DNA of 64,000 nucleotides from Linnemannia hyalina (GCA_019671135.1 JAHRHY010000021.1:62001-126000); one strand, 5' to 3'; positions 1 through 11,912 are shown, counted from the stretch's first letter. Numbers and translations are program-made. The notes: a model not told the origin generated them from the letters alone.

Positions 1-120
1 GGGTTGTCAAATAGATTAATCCATTATTTGCGCGTATCTGTCAGAGGATGCGTATATGTGGGGCGGGCTGAGAGTTCGACCTTGTCGTGGTTTGACAAAA
101 AAAATCATTAAAAAAAAGAT

Positions 121-194
121 CGCTCCTGGGTGGGCTTGAACCACCAACCTCCTGATTAACAGTCAGACGCGCTAGCCAATTGCGCCACAGAAGC
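121..194 (-). tRNA. tRNA-Asn (anticodon GUU)
   Basis: The minus strand folds into a 74-nt cloverleaf. The 7-bp acceptor stem pairs GCTTCTG with CAGGAGC (one G-U pair) and leaves discriminator G. The anticodon loop reads CTGTTAA, giving anticodon GUU (complement of positions 158-160), which decodes Asn. The A box (TGGCGCAATTGG) and B box (GGTTCAAGCC) internal Pol III promoters are intact. There is no intron, and CCA is not encoded, as expected for a eukaryotic nuclear tRNA. A T-rich stretch after the gene (complement of about 100-120) can serve as the Pol III terminator. Confidence 0.95.
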
Positions 195-314
195 TCAAAT
201 TCACTAAAAAAATATGAAAATATCATCTAGATGCTCATCAATTATCGTAAATAGAGTATCACGTGAGTCGATGTTTAACCATATGATCGCTTCCCACGCC
301 AAAACGGTCGCTGT

Positions 315-1670
315 CCTTCTCTAAGGACAAGACATCCTTCACAAGTTTGTTGGCTACCTGGAGGCGCAGGCCTCGGAGCTGATCTGGAAACCTCGGTGCT
401 CCGCGACAATCGCATGGGAACAAAGCCAGGGCATCTCTGCCAAGGATAAGACATCCAAATATACAGGCCCCCGAGGTGATTGGAGTCAAGGATACGGTTA
501 CATCACGCACGATGGTTTCTGTCCGTGTGGCGCTTCGCTAGCCACACATTGTGAAGGAAGGTGCCCTGGGGCGACCAAGGACCCACGCGCTGCTGACGAG
601 CGGTTGTCGGAGAGTTTGTTAGGAAGGAGGAGGTTGTCAATGATGGAGAGGATGGGAAGAATCCCCTTCATTCGTATCTAGTTTTATTTTCTTCCGTTTA
701 AGCTGTGAAGAGCAGCGACAATTGTTGCGCAGAGCCAGGTTCTGGACCGGACTGCGACTGGCGGATGGTGCACTGAAGAGTTTGGTCTGTAGTCCCCTTT
801 TACTTCCAAATAACTTCTCTATGCTGTTTGTTAGAGAAATAAAATTGTGTACGAAAAAAAAAAAAATAAGGACAAGACATCCAAGTACACAGGCCCCCGA
901 GGTGACTGGAGTCAAGGATACGGTTACATCACGCATGATGGTTTCTGTCCGTGTGGCGCTTCGCTAGCCACACATGATGAAGGAAGGTGCCCTGGAGCGA
1001 CCAAGGACCCACGCGCTGCTGACGAGCGGTTGTTGGAGAGTTTGTTAGGAAGGAGGAGGTTGTCAATGATGGAGATGATGGGAAGAATCCCCTTCATTCG
1101 TATCTAGTTTTATTTTCTTCCGTTTAAGCTGTGAAGAGCAGCGACAATTGTTGTGCAGAGCCAGGTTCCGGACCGGACTGCGACTGGTGGATGGTGCACC
1201 AAAGAGTCCCTTTTACTTCCAAATAACTTCTCCATGCTGATATATAATTGTGTACGAAGGTCTTGGACAAGTTTGTTGGCTGGTCACCCGGAGACACAAG
1301 CCTTGGAGCTGATCTAGAAATCTCGGCGCTCCGCAAGATCGCATTGGAGCAGACCCAGGGCATCTCTGTCAAAGACAAGACATCCAAATACACAGCCCCT
1401 GAGGTGATTGGGGTCAAGGATAGGATTACATCACCCATCTTGGTTTCTGCACGTGTGGCGCGACTAAGGATCTACGCGCTGCCGACGAGCGGCTGATGGA
1501 GAGTTTGTTGGGAGGGAGGAGGTCGTCAATGATGGAAAGGATAGGAAGAATCCTCTTTAATTGTATCTAGATTTATTTTGTCAGCTGTGAAGAGCAGCGG
1601 CAATTGTTGTGCATAGCTAGGTTCCGGACCGGACTTACTGGTGGATGGCGCACTTTAGAAGGTGGACTAG
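315..1670. repeat. three diverged tandem copies of a ~0.45-kb repeat
   Basis: Three direct copies share long blocks. The block around TGGAGTCAAGGATACGG recurs at 480, 907 and (diverged) 1409. The block around GAAGAGCAGCGACAATTGTTG recurs near 706, 1134 and 1586. Spacings of about 427 and 502 bp differ because copy 2 (about 845-1258) lacks the left ~130 bp and carries an A-run there. One plus-strand frame stays open through copies 1 and 2 (ending at 681 and 1107) and holds a Cys/Arg-rich segment, but the few differences I compared in that frame all change the amino acid and copy 3 is broken. I read this as a decayed repeat and not as genes. No terminal inverted repeats or transposase were seen. 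Confidence 0.8.
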
Positions 1671-2401
1671 CAAAAATAAACTAAAGAAAAAAACGGTTTT
1701 TTGTGACCACAATGCAACAGACCGGGTTACGACACCTCATAGCTTCGGAGAAACGACGGCACAAAAGAACAAGCGACTGTTCGACGGATCTTGTTGAACA
1801 GTGCCATTGGCAATATTCCCACCCTCGTAGTAAGGTTGTTGCTGTTGTTGTCGTTCAATGTCGACTAACTGATGTTAATGTTGCGGCTGTACAACTGTAT
1901 AGTAAATCGTTGTTCGGCAAAAAGAACAGGAAAAATGACGGTTGGTGGCGATGCTATTTTTATGCGGCGCTGTCCTGCATTAAGAGCATGAAGGGGATGA
2001 GAGCACCAGGGAAGGATGGGGCTCATTTGACAAAATGGAGATGAGCAACGCCCAGTGCAATTTTATTTGAAGGCAGACGAGGTGACATGGGCTTGATTTT
2101 CTTGTCTGAAAGGGCATTCTCTCTCCTCTTCTCCTTTTCTTTCTTTCCACACTCTCACACCTGCACCCTCTTCGCACCCTCACTCTCCTTCACCTTCTCC
2201 TTCCTCACGCGGCACAAATCACTCACTCATCCACTCACTCATTCACCCACTCTCTCATTCATCCACCTCATCCATCCGCCTACTCTCTCTTTCTCTCTTC
2301 ACTTGTCGATCAACCTCCTCCTCCTCCTCCCTCTCAACCAACTACTTCTTTGCACAGGGGGGACGTTTTGTTTTCTATAATCTGACATATCAACATCCGA
2401 C
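1671..2401. other. intergenic; pyrimidine-rich leader at its right end
   Basis: No gene was recognised from 1671 to about 2090. From about 2100 to 2380 the plus strand is strongly C/T-rich with CACTCATTCAC-type repeats, the kind of leader that precedes most plus-strand genes in this window. Confidence 0.5.
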
Positions 2402-2649
2402 ATGACTCCGTCTCTTCAAAGCGCCTTCTGCTGCTGGTCCTTTTCACAGCATAGTCCCGTCGACGACCGACCTTCGTCCCCATCTTCACCAGAGTCGCCT
2501 TGCAGTGCCTCTGCAGCCGACTGCACCTGTTACCATTTTAGCAACAGCAACAGCAACGGCAACGGCCGCGTTCCAGTTGAAAAGACTATTACCAACAACA
2601 TTGCACAGCCTTCATCCTGTCGATATCATGACCGGCGTCACCTACCAAG
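2402..2649 (+). other. possible leader exon or small gene ending at a strong splice donor
   Basis: A pyrimidine-rich leader is followed by ATG codons at 2402 and 2629, and the segment ends at a textbook donor, CAA|GTAAGT, at 2649/2650. The ATG at 2629 would give MTGVTYQ before the intron. Acceptors occur at about 2775 and 3057. No recognisable protein follows, so this is most likely a spliced 5' leader (with short upstream ORFs) of the phosphatase gene at 3380, or a separate short transcript. The sequence cannot decide between them. Confidence 0.3.
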
Positions 2650-3379
2650 TAAGTGCCGTCACTCTATGGAATAAACAGGTTCTTGAAGAGAATTATGTGT
2701 GGATGCATCCATATGTGGCCTGTGTCCTTGCCTTCCCTTCCCTCGTTTTCCCAGTTTCCTTCCACTCCTTTCAGGTTTATTTACGGGCGTGTGATAGGCG
2801 CTTGCATCTAAATTTAAATTCATCAGACCACTGGCCAAGCCAGCCACATTCATTTATTATTTTGATGAGGGATGACACAGAGTCGTCTAGTATTTGTAGC
2901 AAAGAAGAACAAGGGTGTTTTGTTGGCTTGGTGGCTAACAATAGCCAGTTGACATTTTTGCTTTTTGTTATGTATACATATTTGTTTTTTTTTCTCTCCC
3001 CGCCCACCACCCGCCAACCAGCCAAGCAATGTCTATTTCTGGCATTTCTCATTCAGATTGCGCTTAGTTTGGTTGGACTGACACGAAGCAAAGCACAAAG
3101 ACAGTAATAACAGGAACCCCCTCCTCCTTGCCGATCCCATCCTTTCTTCCTTTCGTTCTTTCTTTCTTTCTTCCCTTCCTTCCTTACTTTTCTTTTTATT
3201 CTTCTCCGTCGTTCTTCGTCTTGCTCTTTGCTCCTCCTCCGTCTTGCTCTTTGCTCCTCCTTCTTCGCCATTCTTATTCCTTTTTTATCTCCACCTTTGC
3301 ATCCCCCTTCTCCCCTTCCTCCCCTTCCTCCGCTTCAACCACCTCAACCACCTCAACCACCTCATATTTTATATTCACA
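2650..3379 (+). promoter_or_regulatory. upstream region and C/T-rich leader of the phosphatase gene
   Basis: This stretch holds the possible intron of the leader exon. From about 3120 to 3375 it is a nearly pure pyrimidine tract on the plus strand, ending in repeated TCAACCACC just before the ATG at 3380. The tract is open in the phosphatase frame back to 3128, but its translation is only Phe/Ser/Leu/Pro low complexity, so I treat it as untranslated. Confidence 0.55.
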
Positions 3380-6369
3380 ATGCGCTCTTTCCCTCTCTCC
3401 TTAGTCGACGAAAAGATCAGACAACCAAAGCACATCCGCCTGGGCTCATCCTCACCAACACGAACTTGGCCCCGTTCAAGCCACGTCAAGGACGTTCTCG
3501 CCAAAAAGACTACCGCCCCCTCCGCCCTCGATGTCATTTCACCCTACAACTCCACCACCTTCATGCTCACCCCTCCCTCTGCATATCTCCACAACAGCTC
3601 ACAATACCATCACCATTATGGCCCTTCTTCTACAAACAGTACCACCAATGCTTCCACTATCAACAACAGCCGAGGCAAATCACCCTCCAAACGATTCTCG
3701 CTCCAAAAGTATTACTACGGCCGGAACACAATGTCCATGTCGACAACAAGGATATCGCCTTCACGATCGCCCTCCAGGACACCCTCACCCCCTCCCTTTC
3801 TGACGACAATGCCAAAGGCAACCTCACCACCAACAACAGCATTTTTTCTCTCCACATCACTATCCCAGCTCACACCAGCTTCGCCCTCACTCTCCCTCTG
3901 GCCCTCATCCTCCGCTGTTTCTACCCAGGCCACGATCCCAGAGACAACCGCATCAACGTCAGGATATCAAGGAACACCACCATTATCACCAGCCACAGAG
4001 GAGGCGTCTTCTCGCATGCAGCAGCAAGGATCGAATGCAGGTTCATTATCGACTCTTGTCTCCACCTCCGCCTCCACCACCACATCCGCCACACCTGTCA
4101 ACTTCAAAACCACCAACACCCTTCACATCGCAACTACACACCTACCATCCAATCAGGACATGGCCTCCTCACGACATCTCTCACCACCTATTTTACATAC
4201 AATAATGGCCACCCCCACCTCTCCATCAAACCCTTCCTTCCCGCTCTCGACTTCTCCGTCCGATCCAGACACATTCCTACCACACTCTAAGCCCACCTTG
4301 ACTCTCCAGACAACATCATACCCGTCTCCTTCCTCACCATCATTTGCTTCATCCTTGTGCACGCCCAATGCCAGCAGGATATCCTCCCCCGAGCCATCCG
4401 ACTCTATCCCTTTTCCAGCTTCGAGGCTCACGCCAGCCAAGCTAGCCCATCTCCTGGACCAATCCCAACAAGGATCTCTCCGTGCTGGCTCACGGCGACC
4501 CCTCATTTTGGACCTGAGACCCCACCCCGACTTTTACCCCATCTCCATCGCCCACTCCATCAACATCAATCTACCCACTCTCTTGATGAGACGGTACCGA
4601 CGTGGCGTCGCTGTTACATCGTTTGCACTGGAGTCTTTTATCACGATCCCTTCGGACAAGGACGCGTACCATCAGATCTTGGAAGGCTGGAGAACATCGG
4701 AGGCCGAGTCGGAAGAGCCCTATGATGTGATTGTTCTCGACCAGGATATGAAGGCTGGCGACGAGGAGCATGGCCGCTCAGCAACCGCGGCCTGGACGCT
4801 TCTTAACGTCCTGGAGCGCGGTGGGAGTCAAAGTGAGTTTGACGGCGTCAACACACGCATGTGGTTTCTCGAGGGTGGTTTCGACGCTTTTCAGGCCTGG
4901 GATGCCAGTGAAAAGTTTTTGGTCCGCGCAGGTGGATCCCAACAGGAATTATCACCTTATCTGAAGCCTTGCACCAGCACTCAGGCCGACCAAGATATCG
5001 AAATGACCCTGGCAGTCCCAGTCGGTTCAGTCTCTGCACCGGTTTCAAGGAGGCCCTCCCTGGCTATCGATACAACGGTGGCGTTCGTACCCAAACAGAA
5101 AACACCTGTCAGGAGGGAGAGCCTGTTTTCGCTCAATACCAAGGCACTTCAGCGACCCGCCGGACTTTCTCGCTCCCAGACCATCAACTTGAAACCACTA
5201 GCGATTCCCAGCCAGCCAGCCGCCTCATTGTCCATCCAAATCCCGCATGCACCCTCGTCTGCCCATCCTCACCAACAACATCCATCCAAGGCAGCCGCAT
5301 GGTTGACCGTCCCGTCTAACATCCCAGCACCAGCGCTTTCCCCAGCAATGTCAATGGTCAGTAACTGCTCGATGGAGATTGCTCACTCTGCCTCAACGGA
5401 TCATACATCGAGCTGGTCTGCCGATTCGAGCTCTATGAATGGTTCAAGCCATTTCCTTCCATCGGCCGTCAACAACAGTCTTGGCTTGAGTCTCAACAGT
5501 AAACGCTCCGTCTCGTCCTTGATGACCATCAGTTCACTGCACGCGTCCGTATCTTGCGCATCGGCAAGCATCTTAGAGGAGGAGAACGAGGAGTATGGCC
5601 AGTGCGGATCTCGATCCATGGCCAACCAAATGTTTCACGACAGAGAAGACATCTATTACCATCAACACCAGCGCCAAAAGTACCAGCATCATGACGGTGA
5701 CTCTTTTCAATACGCCTCAGACTACTCCTATCAGTCCCAGCAGGAACCCAGTGATTGCGTCGAGGAGAACCAGGACAACGAACAGGAGATCTCATGCATT
5801 CTTCCAGGTTTTCTGTACTTGGGCCCCGAAATAGTCACCAACGGTCAGGTGGAGGAACTGGACCGACTGGGTGTCAAACGCATTTTGAACATGGCTACCG
5901 AATGTGAGGACGTACTGGTTGCTCACCGTCCTGACATGGAGTACCACAAAATTGGCGTTTACGACAGTATCGAGGCTGACGTCTCGGCCGGGTTATTGCA
6001 GGCCGTTGACATTATTGGTAAGTTATATTGTCAGGTTCCTCCAAATTCAATAAACACTTACACAATGTTGACATCTTTCTAACGTATACGACCGTCTTTC
6101 TGTCCTTTTTCCTCCCTTACATAGCTGCCTCCAAGGACTCTGCCATTTATGTTCACTGCAAGGCTGGCAAGTCTCGATCGGTCACTGCAACGATCGCTTA
6201 CCTGATCTCGCATCTCCAGTGGCCCCTGAACAAGGCTTATCAACATGTCCTTACAAACCGCCCATGCATGTGCCCAAACCTTGGATTTGTTGCCGAGTTG
6301 ATTGAAATGGAGAAGCACATCCTGGGGGCCGACCATGCTCGCGGTCTTCAGCTTCACCAACTCGGCTAA
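3380..6369 (+). CDS. MAP-kinase-phosphatase-like dual-specificity phosphatase with rhodanese domain
   Basis: Exons are 3380-6017 and 6125-6369 (960 aa). The 107-bp intron has donor GTAAGT and a CTAAC branch site. The first ~365 residues are Ser/Thr/Pro-rich and probably disordered. Residues ~370-500 form a rhodanese/CDC25-like module (LILDLRPHPDF, DVIVLDQD, WFLEGGFDAF). This is the arrangement of MAP kinase phosphatases, where that module binds the kinase. After another low-complexity linker, residues ~803-955 form the dual-specificity phosphatase domain, starting near ILPGFLYLG. It carries the catalytic P-loop HCKAGKSRS (Cys nucleophile, Arg for phosphate) and the usual AYQHVLTNRP helix. The start at 3380 is chosen because upstream in-frame sequence is leader-like. 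The expected role is cytoplasmic or nuclear dephosphorylation of a MAP kinase activation loop. The substrate kinase cannot be inferred. Confidence 0.88.
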
Positions 6370-7146
6370 TGGACACCTTTTGTCATACTGTGAGGACCGC
6401 CATGATGCGAACGCAACGCCACCCGTCTTTGCCGCCTACGACTCTTACGACTACACGCTATGACAGCAAATCTACGATCCTGGATATTTCCAACCTAAAC
6501 GAACAGCCCTTTTTTAATTGCAGCCACCCCACCGCAACCTACGCCCCATTTAACCTCTCCCTTTTTGTACATAACACCATCCATTCACTCACCCTGCCCC
6601 GTATGAACTACGATTATGACCGCCACGACTAGAAATGAAATAAATGAACTCGAAATCAAAGATAAAGATCAGATGAATGTCATGTCGGTGTGGGCCACGA
6701 CCTTTTCGGGGCATCCTGGAAGTACAAACGGAAAGGAAAGATAACAGGTGGCTGCATGCACGCACACGCGGCACGTGGCTCGTGTGCCCCTAAGTTGTCT
6801 GTCTGACTGACTGCATGACTGACACTGACCATCCGCCTACCCCTTTTTCTTTGTCTGTCCTTTCTGTCCTTTTTTTTTTTTTTCTCCTCAACTCCCTTCC
6901 CAGTCCTTTCTCACCGTTTACTTCCTTTCTTTCGCACCTTGCATTCCGTCCTTCTTTCCTTCCTCGCATTTCGTTTCATGGTTGCATCTTTACCCTAATC
7001 CCCACAATCCCTCCCTTTACGACCGTTCCCTGCTCCTTTTTTTATTTCCGTTTTTTTTGTCAGTCCCCACAGCAAGCAAACATGGCAACAGGCAAGGAGT
7101 AGCACAATTCGCATATCCTCATTTCCTCCTACCAAAGAGTGCGCGT

Positions 7147-7179
<33 letters not shown>

Positions 7180-7253
7180 CGCACGCCCATTGTCTTCCGA
7201 CCGCTTAATTTTGTAGCAATGGCTATGCTAATGCTTTACAGACACTTTCAACA
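6370..7253 (+). other. 3' UTR of the phosphatase gene and leader of the PA14 gene
   Basis: AATAAATG-like polyadenylation signals occur near 6639. From about 6840 to 7180 the plus strand is pyrimidine-rich and includes a poly-T run and a (CT)n tract at 7148-7177. A mini-ORF ATG at 7082 (six codons) lies in the leader, and TTTACAG at 7236-7242 is a possible acceptor of a 5' UTR intron. Confidence 0.5.
7148..7177 (+). repeat. (CT)15 microsatellite in 5' leader
   Basis: An uninterrupted CT dinucleotide run of about 30 nt lies 75 nt upstream of the PA14 gene start. Confidence 0.95.
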
Positions 7254-10200
7254 ATGAAATGGATAGACCTTCAGCGACCAGACTCCTTTCGGCCAAGTCT
7301 TGCGACAAACGACAGTATATCGCCACCACCGTCGCAACAGCAACAGCAACAGCAACAACTGCACCGACGCAGTCTATACCATAAACCTTCTGCAGCTTCC
7401 ATAAGCTCCTTGTGCTCGACCAGCTCGAACACAACAAATCAAACATTCATGTCCACACACTCCTTCAGTACCGTTACAGGGCGACATTCAAGAACAGCAA
7501 CACAGGAGGAACTCGTGCACCTGGATGAATCACCCATTATCGAGGCAGACCACAACGACGACGATCATGCCGTCTTTGACGACGAGGACCTCGACTCCTT
7601 GGATTTAAACATCCTGACCCCCCGGCAGTACGACCATTTGATAGATCCCTTCGACAAAAACCCGACATTGCCTTCCTTATCTTCCAACCTGTCGAGTAAT
7701 ACAGCGGCAGCAGAGGATACGGCTCGACATAGTTCGCAAGGATATCACCACAGTCATTCCTCTCAGTCTTCAATGGCCAGCTACAAACGACATGTCAAGA
7801 AAGCAAGTCAACTCAGCAGCGGGGTTGCCACCGTCAAAGGGATGGGTGCTTCGATAAATGCCCAACACCATTCCATCGACTCGTCTGCTTCTTCCCCGTC
7901 ATCACCCTCAGCGCTGTCGATATCGTCCAGGAGATACTCGTCTGCATCTTCAGCATCGCGTCAGCAGCAACAAGGAGCTGAGGAGATGATGTTTGCGTCG
8001 CCCGACTACCGAAAGAGTTTGTCCATGAGTGTTCAGAGTGATGCCGCAATAGATATCTCTGGTGGTCATTCGGCTCGAGGATCCTCTGTCGTTCCTTCCG
8101 ATGCTCCGCAATATTCCAATCTACTCCGAGATGCGACGTGGATGATTGAACAACAGCACCTGCAGGACGGCAACGCCACATCATCACATAACCGTGCCAG
8201 TCATTCTTCTGAAGGCAGTCAGAACGCATCCCACATTATCAACAAAGGATCTGGTGACCACGTCTCCTCCCTGTCCTCAATAGAATCCTCTAGAGCTGGA
8301 ACACGGTCCACCATCAACTCTCCTTCGCTTTCAATGACAGGAGTGACGAACGCACCCACTTGCAGCTCAAGTAACAGAGGAAATATGACAATATCTCGGT
8401 CAAGGCGATTCTCTGCACCTGGTAGCCAATACTCGGGGCATGGATCGATTTCTTCAGTCTCCAGGCCATTGGCTCTATCCTCTTCCACCTATGAGCTACC
8501 ACCACCTTCAGCAACGTCAGGCCAGGAATTTTTGTCGTTCTCAAGTGCATCCGGCGCGAGGGCTTCTCAGGCAGAGGGCTTACAACAAACAAACACTCTG
8601 TCGTCGCAGCAAGACATCAACAGTAGCAGCGAAGAGGGTGACTTACAGTATCAACACTTTCGGGAAGCAGATCATCGAGCAAAATATACCGTTCAGTCTT
8701 TACAGCACCATTCAACAATGGAGCCGTACTCCTCCTCCAACAGTCGCAGCTCCATTGGGACAGAGGTAGGCATTGCGGGTCCTTCAATCAGCCCTTCATC
8801 AACCCTGGCAAACTTGATCTCGCCCAACCAGCCTCAGCTCCAACGGGACTATCGACCGGGTGTTGTGTTTGAGTATTACGAAGGCGAGTGGGACTGGCTC
8901 CCCAACTTTGACGAGATGCGCCCGGACCATGTAGGAATCGTTGGCAACTTTATGATTGATGACACCACCGAACGGGATCTCTTCCGACCACAGGTCTACA
9001 CCGGCCCTGCAGGAAAGAAGAGTAATGAGTTTGGGACGGGTGGCCAATGGCCTACGGAATATCAACCCCGGCGGCCCTACAAGGAGTCTGGCAACTTTGC
9101 GGTCCGGTTTACAACCCATATGGACATTACACAAGACGGTGTTTATTCTTTCTGGCTATCGTCGAATGATGGGTCTGTGCTCTACATTTCGAACACTCTC
9201 GTTGTCGAGAACGATGGGATGCATTATTCGACCGAGGCAGAAGGCAGGATTCTACTGCAGACGGGTAGACATCTGATGACGGTCGAATTCTTTCACAGGA
9301 ATGGAAAGATGCTGGAGGGGTTTCGATCGACCGGCCCCTCCTTGGTCGTCAGCTATCGAGCTCCTGGACCTGTTTGGTCATTCGGACTCAAAGCTGGACC
9401 CAAACGTGTCGTGAAATCTTCGAATTTATTTTATGATCATGGAGGTAAGGAGGTTCTCAAAGTCTTTTGCGTAGAATCTTTTGTTGATTGGCTTTCCTCT
9501 AAACATTGACTAATGATATGTTCTGGTGTACCAATCCAACCATTCTAGACATCCGAATGAGAAATCTTTTAAGCGAGTACGGTACAGATGACGATTCGTC
9601 GATGATGATGGAGCGAGGAAGTGGGTGTTTGTCTCCAACAGAGTCTAGGCGGTCATATGGTGGATTTAGGCAGGATTGGCACCAAGCAAGCGGCGGACTC
9701 GGCCAGTCTCACCAACAGCAGCAGTATCAACAGTCGCAACTAGGGCGACCAACGAGACATCGTATGATGAGTGGAGATATGGGTCAGATGCAACTCTCGA
9801 CGCGCGAGCTTCAAGTTCAGATGGATAATGCAAAGACGACGATCAAGGATCTTGAGCAGGTGAGTGGCAGCATGCCTGTCGTGTCATAGAAGCAATCTAT
9901 ACCTCACTTACTGTCATTTCCGAGCACCATGTTGGCCAGCAGTAGAAAAATGCGGCTGCGTTTTGCTAATCACTCGTATTTTTATGTGGTATCCTCCAAA
10001 TCCCAGATAATCCGCGATCAAACAGAGGATTACAAGAAAAAAATGCGGGAGTTGTATAGTATTCTTCAGGACACTCAAGGGCAGGTGGATCGACTGGTGA
10101 GCGGGATCAAGAAGGCTACACTGTTTGAGAAACCCAGGACGACCATCCATCCGAGTCATCATAGTAACCCAGCTTGGCGCAACACCGTCGTCTCGATCTA

Positions 10201-10770
10201 CGTCGACGCTGAAGAAGACTATCCATTGCAGGAAGGAGATACTGACGGGAAAAAGGTTGATGATGAGTCTCATTTAGAGGTATGTGTCTGTCGTGGTTGT
10301 TGTGTAATAATAACTCTCGTCCTTCCAAAACGCGAACAAGTCAATCAATGGAAAGGTAAAGGTATTAACGATTGATTCTATTCATATTCTTAGTCCAAAC
10401 CGGAAGCAGACGAAGTGCTGTTGAAGCATCTTTCTGATATAGAAAAACTGAAGCAGGTAAGGAGAGACATTATTGTTTGTGAACCAAGGGGCAGGCAGGC
10501 GGTCATTGAAAGTGAAAGTAGTATCTGACTCGTTCTTCTTTCATTTTGCTGTTTCCTTTGAACACTTGTCACTACCACCTTTTGCAATAGCTCTACTTCT
10601 TCTCAATGGCACTCTCTGTCAAGATGAACAGAGAAATGATGGGCAAGGGGACATCAGAATACACCTCAACAAGCGTCCAAAGACTTTATGAGGACTGCGC
10701 CATTCACTCCAGGGTCCCTGTAGATGGATGGCCTGGCTTTGTGAGCCGACATTTTGCAAGACAACCTTGA
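7254..10770 (+). CDS. PA14-domain protein with disordered N-terminus and coiled coil
   Basis: Exons are 7254-9444, 9549-9859, 10007-10279, 10394-10456 and 10591-10770. All junctions are GT-AG and in frame, giving 1005 aa. Residues 1-525 are Ser/Gln-rich low complexity, with a poly-Gln run near residue 30. Residues ~530-705 form a PA14-like beta-barrel (VVFEYYEGEWDWLPNFDEM, GVYSFWLSSNDGSVLYIS, HLMTVEFFHRNG), a fold usually involved in carbohydrate or cell-surface recognition. Residues ~810-870 are a heptad coiled coil (STRELQVQMDNAKTTIKDL onward). There is no signal peptide or membrane segment, so the PA14 module is probably intracellular, which is unusual for this fold. The C-terminal 60 residues, starting LYFFSMALSVKMN, match nothing I recognise. 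The ligand and role are unknown. Confidence 0.78.
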
Positions 10771-11318
10771 ATACCAAAAAATAAACAGACACCCCCTTCA
10801 CAATAAGAACACCCATCTTTTCATCCTCATGTTTTTATCGTGCTCTAAAAAGTGTGTGCCTAACAAATCAACGCGTTATGTCTCACAACACGACGCGTCC
10901 ATTTGCCTCTGTTATGTTTGCTTTTTGAAAATGCTCCGATCTCTCATCACTCTCCCTCAATGCAGGTGATGCTTGGATATTGATGGTTGCCATTTCCTAC
11001 CACCCGATTACCATCATTGCGACACTACTGTATTGCTCGTAATTCTTGTCAGCCACAACTGAGCTCTCATATCTTCTCTTCTCCCCTTCCCACTTCCTGC
11101 TCTTTCCACTGTCCTTCGTCTATTCTTCAACCGCAACAAGGTCAACGATCGTCTCCACTTTGACTATTCCTATCCACACCATTTCTCGCTCTAGTACCAC
11201 CACACGAGTCTGTCTCATCAACGCAATCCCGTTGCTCCAGCCTCGCCCCACACGTCCTTCCTCTCTAGTCTCTACTGCCACAGTAAAACCACCCTCAGTT
11301 ACCACCAACACCATCACC
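10771..11318 (+). other. 3' UTR and leader; no gene seen
   Basis: AATAAACAG just after the PA14 stop (10779) resembles a polyadenylation signal. From about 11070 the sequence is pyrimidine- and CA-rich and remains open in frame with the next gene, but reads as a leader (Thr/Ser/Pro low complexity). Confidence 0.45.
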
Positions 11319-11912
11319 ATGGCCACAACGAATATCGAACGAAAAGCCGACCAAGCCCGGGACGCTGCCCAAGAAGCCCCCCAGATCGTCGCCAGCAAAG
11401 CTCAATCGGCTCTGGAGTCTGTCAAGCAGATGGGCATAGTCCAGCGCTATGTTTTACCTCCCGCGGGGTACCTCAAGAATCGATATGTCCACGCCCCCAC
11501 CGGTGTCAAGATTGGGGTCATTGGGTTTGGAGCCATGTCGGCTATTCCTCTGGGGTGCTTCATGGGGTTCATGGGGGTTGTCACCCTTGGGTGCTTCATC
11601 GTTGGAGGGATTGGGCTTATCGCTGTTGAGGTGAGATATGTTTTCTTTGGCACAATGATAACGACGATACGCACTCGAATGCCAAGGCCTGATAGACGAA
11701 GCTGATCCGAAAACTCTTTACCCTAACCCATCACCATTCACATATGCCAATCATCACCTTATCTCTCTTAGAGTGGATTCGCAATGCTCGGCTCAGTTTT
11801 CCTGCTTCCAGCCTTGGGAGTCTCGCTGCTGGTTGCCTGTGGCGTTGGGTTGGTCAGCATGGTTGCCTATGTCGGGTACCTCATGGCCTGTGCCGTCCTA
11901 GGCATGATCTAG
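11319..11912 (+). CDS. small glycine-rich four-helix membrane protein, promethin/LDAF1-like
   Basis: Exons are 11319-11630 and 11772-11912 (150 aa). The N-terminal ~60 residues are a polar, probably amphipathic helix (NIERKADQARDAAQEAPQIV). They are followed by closely spaced Gly-rich hydrophobic segments (GVIGFGAMSAIPLGCFMGFM, then about 20 more, LGSVFLLPALGVSLLVACG, then about 20 more). Paired hydrophobic hairpins after an amphipathic helix are the pattern of promethin/LDAF1 proteins, which act with seipin at sites of lipid-droplet formation in the ER. That match is by pattern only. Upstream in-frame sequence from 11046 is leader-like. The reading frame continues without interruption for 28 charged codons after the TAG, to TAA-TAG at 11997-12002, so this stop may be recent or leaky. 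Confidence 0.6.

Noticed and set aside
41..226. A 61-codon minus-strand ORF at the window start
   Set aside because: It lies across the tRNA-Asn gene and is its translated shadow.
3244..4290. A 348-codon open frame overlapping the phosphatase gene
   Set aside because: It is a His/Pro/Thr-rich shadow of the Ser/Thr/Pro-rich coding frame, has no domain and conflicts with the frame that carries rhodanese and phosphatase motifs.
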